This document shows positions 1 to 9,550 of a stretch of DNA of 64,000 bases, piece by piece. Position numbers and translations under genes: made by a program. The notes beneath the pieces are model-generated. The model ran no database searches, had not been told where the DNA came from, and saw nothing but the letters and a program-made list of their open reading frames with translations. This stretch comes from G963678445 sp963678445 (GTDB taxonomy: Bacteria > Hydrogenedentota > Hydrogenedentia > Hydrogenedentales > G963678445): contig OY782877.1 of assembly GCA_963678445.1 (NCBI GenBank), positions 1,612,001 to 1,676,000 on the forward strand. Direction: 5' to 3'. The first letter of the stretch is position 1. Every line of letters begins with the position of its first letter.

Positions 1-49
1 AAAAAGAAAACGATAACGAAAATTGCTGTATCTTCTAAGGGGTTCCTTA

Positions 50-113
50 AATAAGGGACGGTAAGAACCTAAAATATCGCGAGGGGCGCTGCCCGCCTGT
101 AGTCGCTGGGCAG
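50..113 (-). repeat. Degenerate copy of the ~100-bp 3'-end repeat family
   Basis: Read on the minus strand, this begins next to the stop codon of the SLBB gene. It holds CCAGCGACTACAGGC followed by a GATAT core and GGTTCTTACCGTCCCT, the same order as the better copies at 12012, 45431 and 52759. The first palindrome is eroded. It lies downstream of the gene in the sense orientation, like most copies in the window. Confidence 0.6.
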
Positions 114-650
114 TTATCGAAGATAGGACGACGGATTGAGCTTCTTGTTTTGGCGGATTCTCAGGTAGCGCACTTCTCCTTTTTCTGTATGCCGTTGCTC
201 CCGTGGCGGCACGGTAAGGGTAGTACCATCGATAAGCGGTGCTACCAGGTTCAAGGCATCCAGATCGGCATCGCCGGTTGCACCGCCCGCTCTCTCGAGC
301 AGATCAATTACGCGCGCATCTTCAGCCATGTAATAGAAGCCCGGTTGATAAACTTCCCCCATCGCAGCAACACCCACGACCGGTTCAACCACGTCTTTCA
401 CCGTGATCCATTGAGGTTCCCCTTCGCCCTCCGCCGTACCCGTAGCGTGCACGGGCTGCCCCTTGGACGGCGGGGTAGCGGGCTTGTTTCCGGTAGCGGA
501 CGCACTGGGGGCGGCAGGAGATGAGGTTTCAGGGGAAGGCGTCTTCCAAACCTCGTGGTGCAGGTACAGGGAAAGCGAGCCTAGCACAAAGGCAAGGCCG
601 GCACCGAACAGGAGGAGTTGTTCCCGACGTGTCATCATACGACTCAGCAT
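114..650 (-). CDS. Membrane-anchored SLBB-domain protein
   Basis: This protein of about 178 residues has a short basic N-terminus, one membrane segment (about residues 9-31, rich in Leu, Phe, Gly and Ala) and a Ser/Pro/Ala-rich linker. A single SLBB-like domain follows at about residues 90-150, with the pattern VVGVAAMGEVYQPGFYYM and later DLLERAGG. SLBB domains bind saccharides or other ligands and occur in ComEA and polysaccharide-export proteins. No helix-hairpin-helix DNA-binding domain follows, so ComEA function is not supported. The open frame extends 29 codons further upstream, but I chose the ATG at 650 because AAGGA lies 8 bases before it and the membrane segment then sits at the N-terminus. 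It is transcribed divergently from the radical SAM gene. Function unknown. Confidence 0.75.
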   Translation of the reverse strand: MLSRMMTRREQLLLFGAGLAFVLGSLSLYLHHEVWKTPSPETSSPAAPSASATGNKPATPPSKGQPVHATGTAEGEGEPQWITVKDVVEPVVGVAAMGEVYQPGFYYMAEDARVIDLLERAGGATGDADLDALNLVAPLIDGTTLTVPPREQRHTEKGEVRYLRIRQNKKLNPSSYLR

Positions 651-807
651 CTTATTTTTCCTTGATGGAAGGACATATCGCCTTTTCCTCCGTTTTTCTG
701 CTACACTATGATGGTTTTTCCCACCGCAGTGTAGCATTCAACAGGTCGGCAACGCATCCTCTCTGGGCCGCATTGCCCTATTTTTTACAGGATTGAGCAG
801 TACTATC

Positions 808-1602
808 ATGAATTCGAGCCCCTATTCCATTGGCGTGTTCTTTCTGACCTCCGCCTGCAACATGCATTGCTCTTTTTGCATTACCGATGATACTGTCTCG
901 GCCATGCGCTATACGCAGGCGCAAGAATTGCTTCAAGTAGCCCATCAGCGCCGTATCGACACGTTGGTGTTGGGTGGCGGGGAACCTTTTTTTTGGCAAC
1001 CCGGTGTATTGCGTCTGGCTGCAGAAGCAAAAAGTCAGGGATTCACCGTACAAATCGGCACCAATGGTTTTCATTTACCTGCGGATTACGCTGTGGCGCC
1101 GGGGGTTGACCGCTATGTAATGCCATTGGATAGCATGGACCCAGGCATCCATAACCACTTACGACAGGGGGTGCCGGATCATCACGCTTTGATATTAAGG
1201 CGGCTGGAAGAATTGCGTCAACACGGAAAAGCGGTCACGGTTTCCACTGTGGTCAATGCCCAGAATCTCTTATGCCTTCCACGTTTACGGGCTTTTCTTA
1301 CGGATTATGTGGTGCAGGGCGGTCAACTGCACGCCTGGCATCTATACCAATTTATTCCTGAAGGACGTGGTGGTGCACGTCACGCCGCTACCTTGCGGGT
1401 AACCGCCAAGGCATATCACGCCGCTTGTGCGCAGGTACGCCACGACCCGCCTCCGTTTACTATTTACAAGCGCACGGACATGCGTCATTCACGTACTGTG
1501 GATTTCTTCTGGTATCAAGGTGACGCCTTGAAAATCGGTAGCGAGGAGTGGCGCAACCCCGATGTACGCACTGCCCGCTCGTCTGTCGCTACAGCAAGTT
1601 AA
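808..1602 (+). CDS. Radical SAM domain protein of unknown substrate
   Basis: This protein of about 264 residues carries the radical SAM cluster motif CxxxCxxC near the N-terminus (CNMHCSFC, about residues 16-23), which binds a 4Fe-4S cluster and S-adenosylmethionine. It also has the glycine-rich SAM-binding strand LVLGGGEPFF. The fold matches MoaA/SPASM-like enzymes in the N-terminal half, but the C-terminus has no cysteine cluster, so no auxiliary cluster is expected. The start is uncertain: ATG at 808 has AGGA 15 bases upstream, and an in-frame TTG at 793 touches that AGGA. It stands alone between the divergent SLBB gene and nifJ, so context does not reveal the substrate. Confidence 0.82.
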   Translation: MNSSPYSIGVFFLTSACNMHCSFCITDDTVSAMRYTQAQELLQVAHQRRIDTLVLGGGEPFFWQPGVLRLAAEAKSQGFTVQIGTNGFHLPADYAVAPGVDRYVMPLDSMDPGIHNHLRQGVPDHHALILRRLEELRQHGKAVTVSTVVNAQNLLCLPRLRAFLTDYVVQGGQLHAWHLYQFIPEGRGGARHAATLRVTAKAYHAACAQVRHDPPPFTIYKRTDMRHSRTVDFFWYQGDALKIGSEEWRNPDVRTARSSVATAS

Positions 1603-1631
1603 GCTTAGTGATCCAAAGTTAGGCTTGGGCG

Positions 1632-1661
1632 TTGCAAAGTTGCGCCTTTGCGTACCATAAT
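1632..1661 (+). promoter_or_regulatory. Possible promoter for nifJ
   Basis: TTGCAA, an 18-base spacer, then CATAAT, about 185 bases before the nifJ start. A perfect TATAAT also occurs at 1764-1769 but has no convincing -35 at the right distance. Either could be used. Confidence 0.4.
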
Positions 1662-1846
1662 ACCCCGGTGTGTGTATTTGTGTCGAAGGGGAGAACTGTG
1701 TCCTTTGTCCGGCAACGGCAGACGCCGTTCCAACCTGCGGCAACAATTTTTCAGCAAGCAAGATATAATGGGAAATCGCCGCATTGCGGCGTCAACGTAT
1801 GCAACAGGCCGGTCGGACAAAGATCGGCCACAGTGGAGTCGAAAAA

Positions 1847-4800
1847 ATGAGCAGACCTATGCGCACGGTAGACGGTAATGAGGCCGTCGCCCGAGTAGCC
1901 TACCAAACCAATGAAGTCGCCGCTATCTACCCCATTACCCCCTCCTCCGCCATGGGTGAGTGGGCCGACCAATGGGCCGCTGAAGGCCTGAAAAACCTTT
2001 GGGGAAGCATTCCCCAAGTCGTGGAAATGCAAAGTGAAGGCGGCGCTGCCGGCGCTGTGCACGGTGCATTGCAGGCGGGTGCGTTGACCACCACCTTTAC
2101 TGCATCGCAGGGCCTCATGCTCATGCTGCCTAATATGTACAAGATTGCGGGCGAGCTGACCCCTTGCGTCATCCACGTTTCCGCCCGTTCGCTTGCTGCA
2201 CAGGCCCTGTCCATCTTCGGTGATCACCAGGACGTCATGGCGGCCCGTCAGACGGGTTTTGCCCTGCTCTCCTCCTGCTCGGTGCAGGAAGCACATGACT
2301 TTGCCTTGATTGCACAAGCGGCCACATTGGAATCCCGCATCCCCTTCCTGCATTTCTTTGATGGTTTCCGCACCTCGCACGAAGTTGCGAAGATCGAAGA
2401 ACTGTTGCCGGAAGATATCCGTGCGATGATTTCCGACGAGTTGGTTTTTGCTCACCGTCAACGTGCGCTTACGCCGGATAAACCCGTACTGCGTGGTACG
2501 GCGCAGAATCCTGATGTCTACTTCCAGGGTCGTGAAGCGGTCAATACATTCTACAACGCCACACCAGGTATTGTTCAGAAAGTTATGGACAAGTTTGCCG
2601 AAATCGTGGGCCGCTCCTACCACCTGTTTGACTACGTCGGCGCTCCCGATGCGGAACGCGTCATCGTGCTCATGGGTTCCGGTGCTGAAACCGCTGATGA
2701 AGCCGTCGAACACCTGCTTGCGCAGGGTGAGAAGATCGGCGTGCTTAAAGTACGTCTGTATCGTCCCTTCTCCGCCGAACACTTCATCGCGGCACTGCCC
2801 GCCAGCGTCAAAAAGATTGCCGTCCTCGACCGCACCAAGGAACCGGGCGGACCGGGCGAACCGCTTTACCTCGACGTGGTCGCTGCCGTCAACCAGATGC
2901 TCGGTGAAGGCAAAGCACCCTTCTCCGATGCTCCGCTGATTACAGGCGGTCGTTATGGCCTCTCCTCCAAAGAATTCACTCCGGCGATGGTCAAGGGTGT
3001 CTTCGACGAATTGGCCAAAGAACAGCCGAAGCGTGATTTCACCGTCGGTATCATCGACGACGTCACCAATACCAGCATCGACTTCGACCCGCACTTCTCC
3101 ACCGAAGACCCTGGTTGCGTACGCGCGGTATTCTACGGTCTGGGTGCAGACGGCACCGTGGGCGCAAACAAGAACTCTATCAAAATCATCGGTGAAGGCA
3201 CCGACAATTTCGCTCAGGGTTATTTCGTATACGATTCGCGCAAATCCGGCTCGATGACCACGTCGCACCTTCGTTTTGGACCGCGCCCGATTCGCTCCAC
3301 CTACCTGATCAGCAAAGCCAACTTTGTCGCATGCCACCAGTTCTCCTTCATGGAAAAGGTGGACGTGCTGAAGAGCGCACAGGAAGGCGCCACTTTCCTG
3401 CTCAACAGCCCATATGGCCCCGATGAAATTTGGCAGCATCTGCCGCGCACCGCGCAACAGCAGATCATTGACAAGAAAATTAAGTTCTATGTCATCGATG
3501 CCATCAAAGTGGCCCGTGAAGCCGGTATGGGCGGTCGTATCAACACCGTCATGCAGACCTGCTTCTTCGCTATCAGCGGCATTCTGCCTCGCGATGAAGC
3601 TATCGCCGCGATTAAGAAGGCCATCAAGAAGACCTATGGTAAACGCGGTGAAGCGATTGTAACGAAGAACTGGACCGCTGTGGATATGTCTCTGGATCAC
3701 CTCAATGAGGTAAGCATACCCGCCGCTGCGGATAGCAGTTTCGATATCCACCTGCCGATTTCGGACAAGGCGCCGGACTTCGTGAAGACGGTTACGGCCC
3801 GCCTGATGGCTAATGACGGCGACAACCTGCCCGTCAGCCTGATGCCTAGTGACGGCACCTTCCCCACCGCCACCACGCAGTGGGAAAAACGCAATGTCGG
3901 TCTCGAAATTCCTGTATGGGATCCGGATGTGTGCATCCAGTGCGGTAAATGCTCCATGGTGTGCCCGCACGCGGTAATTCGCGCCAAGATGTATGATCCT
4001 GCACTGCTTAAAGATGCTCCGGAAGGCTTCAAACACGCCACACCGAAGCGTAAAGATAAAAAAGATATGGCGTTCACCATCCAGGTGGCCCCGGAAGACT
4101 GCACAGGCTGCGGTCTCTGCGTACAGGCCTGTCCTGCGAAAAACAAACAGGAACCGGGTCGCAAAGCCATCAATATGGAAACGCAAGCGCCGTTGCGCGA
4201 TGCGGAACGTCCCTGCTGGGATTTCTTCCTGGAACTGCCGGAAGCGGATCGCGGCGAATTGAACCTGAACACCGTCAAAGATGCTCAGTTCTTGCGTCCG
4301 CTGTTTGAGTTCTCTGGCGCATGCGCGGGCTGCGGTGAAACCCCTTACGTTAAACTGGTTTCCCAGCTCTTTGGCGATCGTGCCTATGTCGCCAACGCCA
4401 CCGGCTGCTCCTCGATCTATGGCGGTAACCTGCCCACCACGCCGTGGGCGCAAAACGCCGATGGGCGCGGTCCGGCCTGGTCCAACTCGCTCTTTGAAGA
4501 CAATGCAGAGTTTGGTTTGGGCATGCGCGTCACCGTCGACACACAGATGCAACAGGCCGCTGAGTTGCTGCAAAAGCTGCAAGGCGAATTGGGCGAAGCG
4601 CTGGTCAAAGACCTGCTCAACGCCGCGCAGACCACGGATGCCGAGATCGATGCACAGCGTGCGCGTGTCGCCACTTTGCGTGAAAAACTGGCGAAGATAG
4701 ATTCGGCAGATGCGCGCAACCTCGACACCCTGGCCGATATGTTGGTCAAAAAGAGCGTATGGATCATGGGCGGCGACGGCTGGGCCTATGACATCGGTTA

Positions 4801-5407
4801 CGGTGGTCTCGATCACGTACTGGCCTCGGGCCGCAACGTCAATATCCTGGTGATGGACACCGAGGTGTACTCCAACACGGGTGGACAGTGCTCAAAATCC
4901 ACGCCGCGCGGCGCAGTGGCCAAATTTGCTGCAGGCGGTAAACCTGCTGCGAAGAAGGACCTCGCTCTGATGGCGATGACGTATGGCAATGCCTATGTGG
5001 CCAAGGTCGCTATGGGTGCAAATGATGCGCATGTGCTCAAAGTCTTCCGCGAAGCAGAAGCGTTTAACGGCCCCTCGCTCATTATCGCGTATAGCCACTG
5101 TATCGCACATGGCTTCAACCTGGTCAAAGGCCTGGAACAGCAGAAAGCTGCTGTACAATCTGGGCACTGGCCCTTGTTCCGCTTCAATCCCGGCCTGAAA
5201 GCGGAAGGTAAAAACCCGTTCCAGCTCGATTCGAAAGCGGCAACCTTGCCGTTGGAGGAATATGTCTACAACGAAACGCGTTATAAGATGTTGACACTGA
5301 GTGCTCCGGAAACAGCCAAGAAGTTACTGGACGAAGCGCAGGAAGACATTTCCACTACGCGTCGCCTCTACGAATATCTTGCCAATATACCGCAAGAAGA
5401 AGCATAA
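1847..5407 (+). CDS. nifJ: Pyruvate:ferredoxin (flavodoxin) oxidoreductase
   Basis: This 1186-residue cytoplasmic enzyme has the single-chain PFOR length. It oxidatively decarboxylates pyruvate to acetyl-CoA and passes electrons to ferredoxin or flavodoxin. Visible in order are the N-terminal pyrimidine-binding domain (YPITPSSAMGEWAD near residue 27), the gamma and middle domains, a two-cluster ferredoxin domain (CIQCGKCSMVCP near residue 696 and CTGCGLCVQACP near 751), and the proximal-cluster segment CAGCGETPY near 825. The TPP-binding segment begins GGDGWAYDIGYGG near 974, with the later NTGGQCSKSTPRG. The frame opens upstream at 1784, but ATG 1847 has GGAG 8 bases before it and matches the family start. 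A hairpin terminator and a DHODH-like gene follow. It points to anaerobic pyruvate metabolism; the name does not imply nitrogen fixation, and no nif genes are near. Confidence 0.97.
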   Translation: MSRPMRTVDGNEAVARVAYQTNEVAAIYPITPSSAMGEWADQWAAEGLKNLWGSIPQVVEMQSEGGAAGAVHGALQAGALTTTFTASQGLMLMLPNMYKIAGELTPCVIHVSARSLAAQALSIFGDHQDVMAARQTGFALLSSCSVQEAHDFALIAQAATLESRIPFLHFFDGFRTSHEVAKIEELLPEDIRAMISDELVFAHRQRALTPDKPVLRGTAQNPDVYFQGREAVNTFYNATPGIVQKVMDKFAEIVGRSYHLFDYVGAPDAERVIVLMGSGAETADEAVEHLLAQGEKIGVLKVRLYRPFSAEHFIAALPASVKKIAVLDRTKEPGGPGEPLYLDVVAAVNQMLGEGKAPFSDAPLITGGRYGLSSKEFTPAMVKGVFDELAKEQPKRDFTVGIIDDVTNTSIDFDPHFSTEDPGCVRAVFYGLGADGTVGANKNSIKIIGEGTDNFAQGYFVYDSRKSGSMTTSHLRFGPRPIRSTYLISKANFVACHQFSFMEKVDVLKSAQEGATFLLNSPYGPDEIWQHLPRTAQQQIIDKKIKFYVIDAIKVAREAGMGGRINTVMQTCFFAISGILPRDEAIAAIKKAIKKTYGKRGEAIVTKNWTAVDMSLDHLNEVSIPAAADSSFDIHLPISDKAPDFVKTVTARLMANDGDNLPVSLMPSDGTFPTATTQWEKRNVGLEIPVWDPDVCIQCGKCSMVCPHAVIRAKMYDPALLKDAPEGFKHATPKRKDKKDMAFTIQVAPEDCTGCGLCVQACPAKNKQEPGRKAINMETQAPLRDAERPCWDFFLELPEADRGELNLNTVKDAQFLRPLFEFSGACAGCGETPYVKLVSQLFGDRAYVANATGCSSIYGGNLPTTPWAQNADGRGPAWSNSLFEDNAEFGLGMRVTVDTQMQQAAELLQKLQGELGEALVKDLLNAAQTTDAEIDAQRARVATLREKLAKIDSADARNLDTLADMLVKKSVWIMGGDGWAYDIGYGGLDHVLASGRNVNILVMDTEVYSNTGGQCSKSTPRGAVAKFAAGGKPAAKKDLALMAMTYGNAYVAKVAMGANDAHVLKVFREAEAFNGPSLIIAYSHCIAHGFNLVKGLEQQKAAVQSGHWPLFRFNPGLKAEGKNPFQLDSKAATLPLEEYVYNETRYKMLTLSAPETAKKLLDEAQEDISTTRRLYEYLANIPQEEA

Positions 5408-5472
5408 TAAAGAGAGCACAGCAGTAATCGCTTTGCGCATAAGCGCGTAAAACGATACACAGTTGCAAGTAT

Positions 5473-5505
5473 AAGGGTCATGCCGATAACCGGCATGGCC
5501 CTTTT
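5473..5505 (+). terminator. Rho-independent terminator after nifJ
   Basis: A 13-base stem (AAGGGTCATGCCG paired with CGGCATGGCCCTT, one G-U pair) with a short loop, ending in TTTT. Confidence 0.85.
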
Positions 5506-5608
5506 GTCATACATGATGTGTGCAGTACCTGGAATGGAACTTTTGGGGACCGTTGTAGGTTGTGTTGCGTAGTTCTTTCAACGAGCCCCGCGGAAAAGGA
5601 GAACAAGT

Positions 5609-6610
5609 ATGATCGATTTGAGTAGCACATACCTTGGCCTGTCTTTGAAAAACCCTCTTGTTGTGTCCCCCTCGCCCCTGTGCAGCGATTTGGATAATAT
5701 AAAACGCATGGAGGATGCAAGTGCTGCCGCCATTGTACTGCATTCATTGTTTGAGGAGCAGCTTACCTCTGAAAGCCAGGCATTGAATGAGACTCTCATG
5801 CAGGGGGTGGACGCCAATCCTGAATCGCTAAGCTTTTTCCCCGATCTCGATAATTACAAAATGGGGCCTGACGCTTATTTGGAGCATCTCCGAAAAGCAA
5901 AAGAAGCGGTCGAAATCCCCATCATCGCTAGCCTCAACGGCGTCAGCAAAGGGGGCTGGACCCAGTATGCGCGCAGTATGGAAGCCGCGGGGGCAGATGC
6001 TATCGAATTGAATATCTATTTCATGCCGACGCGTCCTGAGATGAGCGATGAACAGGTGCGTGCTATCCATGAGGAGCTGATTTATGAGGTCAAAAACAAT
6101 GTGACGATACCCGTCGCTGTAAAAATCGCCCCAACCTTTAGTGCCATACCCCACATGGCGGCATGCTTCAAAACGGCGGGCGCTGATGGCCTGGTCTTGT
6201 TCAACCGCTTTTACCAGCCCGACTTCGACCTGGAAAACCTGGATGTGCTCAGCAACCTGGAGTTAAGCAGCTCAAGCGAATTGCGCCAACGACTGCGCTG
6301 GGTTGCCATTCTCTACCAACGCGTACATATCGACATGGCCGTCAGTGGCGGCGTTCATACCCCCGAAGACGTCGTTAAAACCCTCATGGCGGGGGCAAAC
6401 GTCGCCATGACAACCTCCGCATTGCTTAAGAATGGCATACAACACCTCGCCCACCTGCAAGCGGGCTTGTATGAGTGGATGGAAAAACATGAATATCAGT
6501 CTGTGTCCATGCTGCGGGGCACCATGAGTCAAAAATCTGTGGCGGATCCTGCTGCCTTCGAACGTGCAAACTACATGCATATCCTCACCGGCTACACTCC
6601 CAGTGTATAG
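5609..6610 (+). CDS. Dihydroorotate dehydrogenase-like flavoprotein
   Basis: A 333-residue TIM-barrel flavoprotein related to dihydroorotate dehydrogenase. The N-terminus (YLGLSLKNPLVVSPSPLC) and the C-terminal FMN phosphate-binding region (SGGVHTPEDVVKTLMAGANV, about residues 245-265) are family hallmarks. The usual pyrimidine-pathway active-site pattern is not evident, so a role in pyrimidine synthesis is unlikely. A DHODH-like gene is known beside nifJ in cyanobacteria and other groups, where its reaction is unclear. It starts at ATG 5609 with AAGGAG 7 bases upstream. Although a terminator separates it from nifJ, the pairing suggests a shared redox role, which is inference. Confidence 0.88.
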   Translation: MIDLSSTYLGLSLKNPLVVSPSPLCSDLDNIKRMEDASAAAIVLHSLFEEQLTSESQALNETLMQGVDANPESLSFFPDLDNYKMGPDAYLEHLRKAKEAVEIPIIASLNGVSKGGWTQYARSMEAAGADAIELNIYFMPTRPEMSDEQVRAIHEELIYEVKNNVTIPVAVKIAPTFSAIPHMAACFKTAGADGLVLFNRFYQPDFDLENLDVLSNLELSSSSELRQRLRWVAILYQRVHIDMAVSGGVHTPEDVVKTLMAGANVAMTTSALLKNGIQHLAHLQAGLYEWMEKHEYQSVSMLRGTMSQKSVADPAAFERANYMHILTGYTPSV

Positions 6611-6646
6611 ATCCGCTAGATACGACAAAAACGATAGTTCAAACAT

Positions 6647-6680
6647 CAGGGGCCCCTTGAGGGCTCCTGTTTTTTTTATT
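6647..6680 (+). terminator. Rho-independent terminator
   Basis: CAGGGGCC pairs with GGCTCCTG (one G-U pair) around a short loop and is followed by eight T residues. It lies 37 bases after the DHODH-like gene. Confidence 0.85.
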
Positions 6681-6850
6681 TTTACTCCTCCCCTGAATAT
6701 CCGCTCGTGACACCTCCTTCACTGCTGCCGCTCATATAAAGAAAAAAACAGTCTACTTCCCTTTCGCATTTATCGTGCTTTATGCTACATTGGCATACAA
6801 GGAAAGCATTAAATGGGGTGCCATGTTTGACGAGGTAGATCGCAGGTATT

Positions 6851-9361
6851 ATGTCCAACACAAAACGAAGTTACTCAGAACGCTCAGACAGCTCAGTGGA
6901 TTTTGTCTCTGACCTGGGACCAATAGCCCAATTATTGGAACGGCTTGCGCAGCGCCCATTCGACAAACGCCAAATCTGGTGGCGGGCCATGTTTTTATTA
7001 CTGATCGGACTGTTCATGGAGATTTCCGGAAGCGTTCATGGGTATTACTATATGGACTACACTATCTGGAAAAGCTGGGCAAGCATGGGGGCGGCGCTGA
7101 TACTCTTGTGGGGGACTTTCTACGTACTATCATACACCAGCAGCCTGCCCCATGTACGCCGCATGATCTTTATCGGACTATTTCTGCTCCTATTGGCCAC
7201 AACCAATGACCTCATTGAGGAATACGTTTGGGAAAAAACGCATTTCTCCCAATCGACACAAGCGCTACAGAAAAGCATCGGACACACTACGGGAATTATA
7301 GGATGTCTGCTCTTATTCGGCGGTTTTTATCAGGCGCTACTCGCGGGAGAGCATGCCCTACGACGTTTAGCGATAGAGCGCGAACGATTGACGGAAAACA
7401 TCCGTGCACGACGCAAAGCAAAAAAAGCGTTAAAACAGGCGCATGCCGCCCTGGAAAAAGAAGTAGTGGCGCGTACCGCAGAGTTGGCAGCACGCAACGC
7501 ACAGTTGAAACGCGAACTTGTGGAACGCAAACGAACGGAAGCGACGCTGGCGATGCGTCTGCGATATGAGGAAGGACTGGCGGCCTGCTCGCAGACCTTG
7601 CTGGCGGATACGGAACCTAAAGATGCACTGCAACAGGCGCTGCGTCAATTGCTGAAGATTTCAGGCGCCAGCCGGATTCTGATTTTTGAAAACCAAACAC
7701 TCGACGAGGAAATGGTGTCGCGTTTAACGCACGAGGTATATGAAAACGGGATAGGAAGTATTGGGGAAGACAGCCGATTGAAATACAGTAACGGCCTGAC
7801 GCGGTGGCGACAGGAGTTGTCGCAAGGGCGTGCCATTACAGGGGCTGTAGAAACCTTTTCTGATGCTGAACAACGCCTCTTGCAACCCTTTGGCAGCCAA
7901 AGCGTGCTGATACTTCCTCTGGGATGGGAAGGTCGCTGGCAGGGGTTCCTTGCTTTTGACGATGTACACACCGCGCATGGCTGGAGTCCGGATGAAATCC
8001 GTATCTTACGAACCGCGGCGGAAATGGTGGGCGCATGCAAGGAGCGCCAGCATGCGGAATCAGCGCTGCGGAAAGCCTATGATACGCTGGAGCGACGGGT
8101 AGAAGAACGCACCGCTGATTTGACGCGGGCAAATGAGCAGTTGACTCGGGAAGTGGCGGAACGCCTGAAAGCAGAACGCGAAATGGCCCGTCTGGAGTCG
8201 CAATTGCATCAGGCGCAAAAAATGCAGGCGATTGGTACGTTGGCAGGGGGAATCGCCCACGACTTCAACAACATTCTTTCCTCGATACTGGGGTATGCTG
8301 AATTGGGCTTGCGTAAGTTGCCGCCTGAAAATGCGATGCGACGCTACTTTGAGGAAGTGTTGAATGCGGGTAACCGCGCCAAGGAATTGGTGCGTCAGAT
8401 TCTGGTTTTCAGTCGTCAGAGCGAACAGGAACTCTCCCCCATACATTTGCATCTGATTGCTAAAGAAGTTCTGGGCTTACTCGAAACCTCCTGTCCTGAA
8501 AACATTCGCCTCGAGCAACGCATTGATGCGCATTCAGGCACTGTACTGGCCGACCCCGTACAAATGCATCAGGTGATTCTGAACCTCTGCACCAATGCAC
8601 AGTACGCCATGAAAGAAACAGGCGGCACACTTACGGTTACCGTTGAACCCGTCCTGGAAAGGGAAGAGCGCTTACTGGAACATGGCACATTGCTACCGGG
8701 TGAGTACATTCGTATACGCGTGGCAGATACAGGAAACGGAATGGATTTGCAGACACAGAGCCGTATATTTGAACCCTTTTACACCACCAAAGGCGTTGGT
8801 GAAGGCACGGGTATGGGCCTGGCGATTGTGCATGGTATTGTAACGAGTCAGGATGGGGCTATTACGGTCGAGAGCGCATTGGGAAAAGGAGCCGTGTTCG
8901 AAGTATATCTGCCACGGTATCACCATAGTGCATTGCCAAAAGAATGTAAAGAATCCCCCCCTACGGTCGGAACGGAACGCGTCATGGTCGTAGATGATGA
9001 GCCTCAGTTAGTCGCGTTATGGGAGGAATTGCTCGAACAATTGGGCTATGAAGTACAAGGGTTTTCCGTCAGCAAAGAGGCCCTGGATGCATTTCAGAAA
9101 GACCCCGACCACTTCGACATCGTCGTAATGGATCAAACCATGCCCGGGCTTACTGGCGGAGAATTAGCCAGCTTGATGCTACAAAAAAGGCCGGACCTCC
9201 CGATTGTACTGGCAACCGGATTCAGTGAAGTAATGACACCTGAAGAAGCGCAGCGTATTGGCATACGCGAATTTGTCTATAAACCCATTGTCGATGTGGA
9301 ACTGTGCGCCGCGATTCGCCGCGCCCTGGATTCGCAGCATGAGCTGAGCACCTCTGGCTAG
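6851..9361 (+). CDS. Hybrid sensor histidine kinase with receiver domain
   Basis: An 836-residue inner-membrane signalling protein. The N-terminus has about four membrane segments (residues 45-165), then a basic coiled coil, a GAF-like region (about 230-400), a second coiled coil, and HisKA with the phospho-acceptor His in GGIAHDFNN (near residue 468). The ATPase domain has N-box NLCTNAQYAM, G1 ADTGNGMD, F-box FEPFYTTKG and G2 GTGMGLAI. A C-terminal receiver domain has MVVDDEP and phospho-acceptor Asp in VVMDQTMPG (near 760). No DNA-binding output follows, so the receiver probably acts in a phosphorelay or as an internal brake. No partner regulator is adjacent and the signal is unknown. The ATG at 6851 has AGG 4-5 bases upstream. 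Confidence 0.93.
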   Translation: MSNTKRSYSERSDSSVDFVSDLGPIAQLLERLAQRPFDKRQIWWRAMFLLLIGLFMEISGSVHGYYYMDYTIWKSWASMGAALILLWGTFYVLSYTSSLPHVRRMIFIGLFLLLLATTNDLIEEYVWEKTHFSQSTQALQKSIGHTTGIIGCLLLFGGFYQALLAGEHALRRLAIERERLTENIRARRKAKKALKQAHAALEKEVVARTAELAARNAQLKRELVERKRTEATLAMRLRYEEGLAACSQTLLADTEPKDALQQALRQLLKISGASRILIFENQTLDEEMVSRLTHEVYENGIGSIGEDSRLKYSNGLTRWRQELSQGRAITGAVETFSDAEQRLLQPFGSQSVLILPLGWEGRWQGFLAFDDVHTAHGWSPDEIRILRTAAEMVGACKERQHAESALRKAYDTLERRVEERTADLTRANEQLTREVAERLKAEREMARLESQLHQAQKMQAIGTLAGGIAHDFNNILSSILGYAELGLRKLPPENAMRRYFEEVLNAGNRAKELVRQILVFSRQSEQELSPIHLHLIAKEVLGLLETSCPENIRLEQRIDAHSGTVLADPVQMHQVILNLCTNAQYAMKETGGTLTVTVEPVLEREERLLEHGTLLPGEYIRIRVADTGNGMDLQTQSRIFEPFYTTKGVGEGTGMGLAIVHGIVTSQDGAITVESALGKGAVFEVYLPRYHHSALPKECKESPPTVGTERVMVVDDEPQLVALWEELLEQLGYEVQGFSVSKEALDAFQKDPDHFDIVVMDQTMPGLTGGELASLMLQKRPDLPIVLATGFSEVMTPEEAQRIGIREFVYKPIVDVELCAAIRRALDSQHELSTSG

Positions 9362-9550
9362 CAAAACGCAGACTATTTCGCCAAAACAAAAATTCCTTCA
9401 CCGAATATTGGCATCCATACCCGCCTCTCCAGTAGACTACCCCCGTTTACAAGCTTATAGTGACCAGCATTCCAAAAGCTGCTATAAAAAGGCACTTGCT
9501 GCGATTGCTGGCCACGTCGGAACATGTCCATAGAAAGGGTGCTCCAAATC

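Noticed and set aside
114..650. ComEA DNA-uptake protein
   Set aside because: Only the SLBB-like domain is present; the helix-hairpin-helix DNA-binding domain is missing.
1751..4816. Very long open frame on the minus strand opposite nifJ
   Set aside because: It is an antisense shadow: low-complexity His/Arg/Gly content, no family motifs, and nifJ on the other strand is complete and conserved.
1847..5407. Sign of nitrogen fixation from the nifJ name
   Set aside because: The enzyme is a general PFOR; no other nif gene is in the window.
5609..6610. Pyrimidine-pathway dihydroorotate dehydrogenase (pyrD)
   Set aside because: The FMN-binding part fits, but the usual PyrD active-site pattern is not evident and no pyr genes are near; the nifJ neighbour type is a better match.
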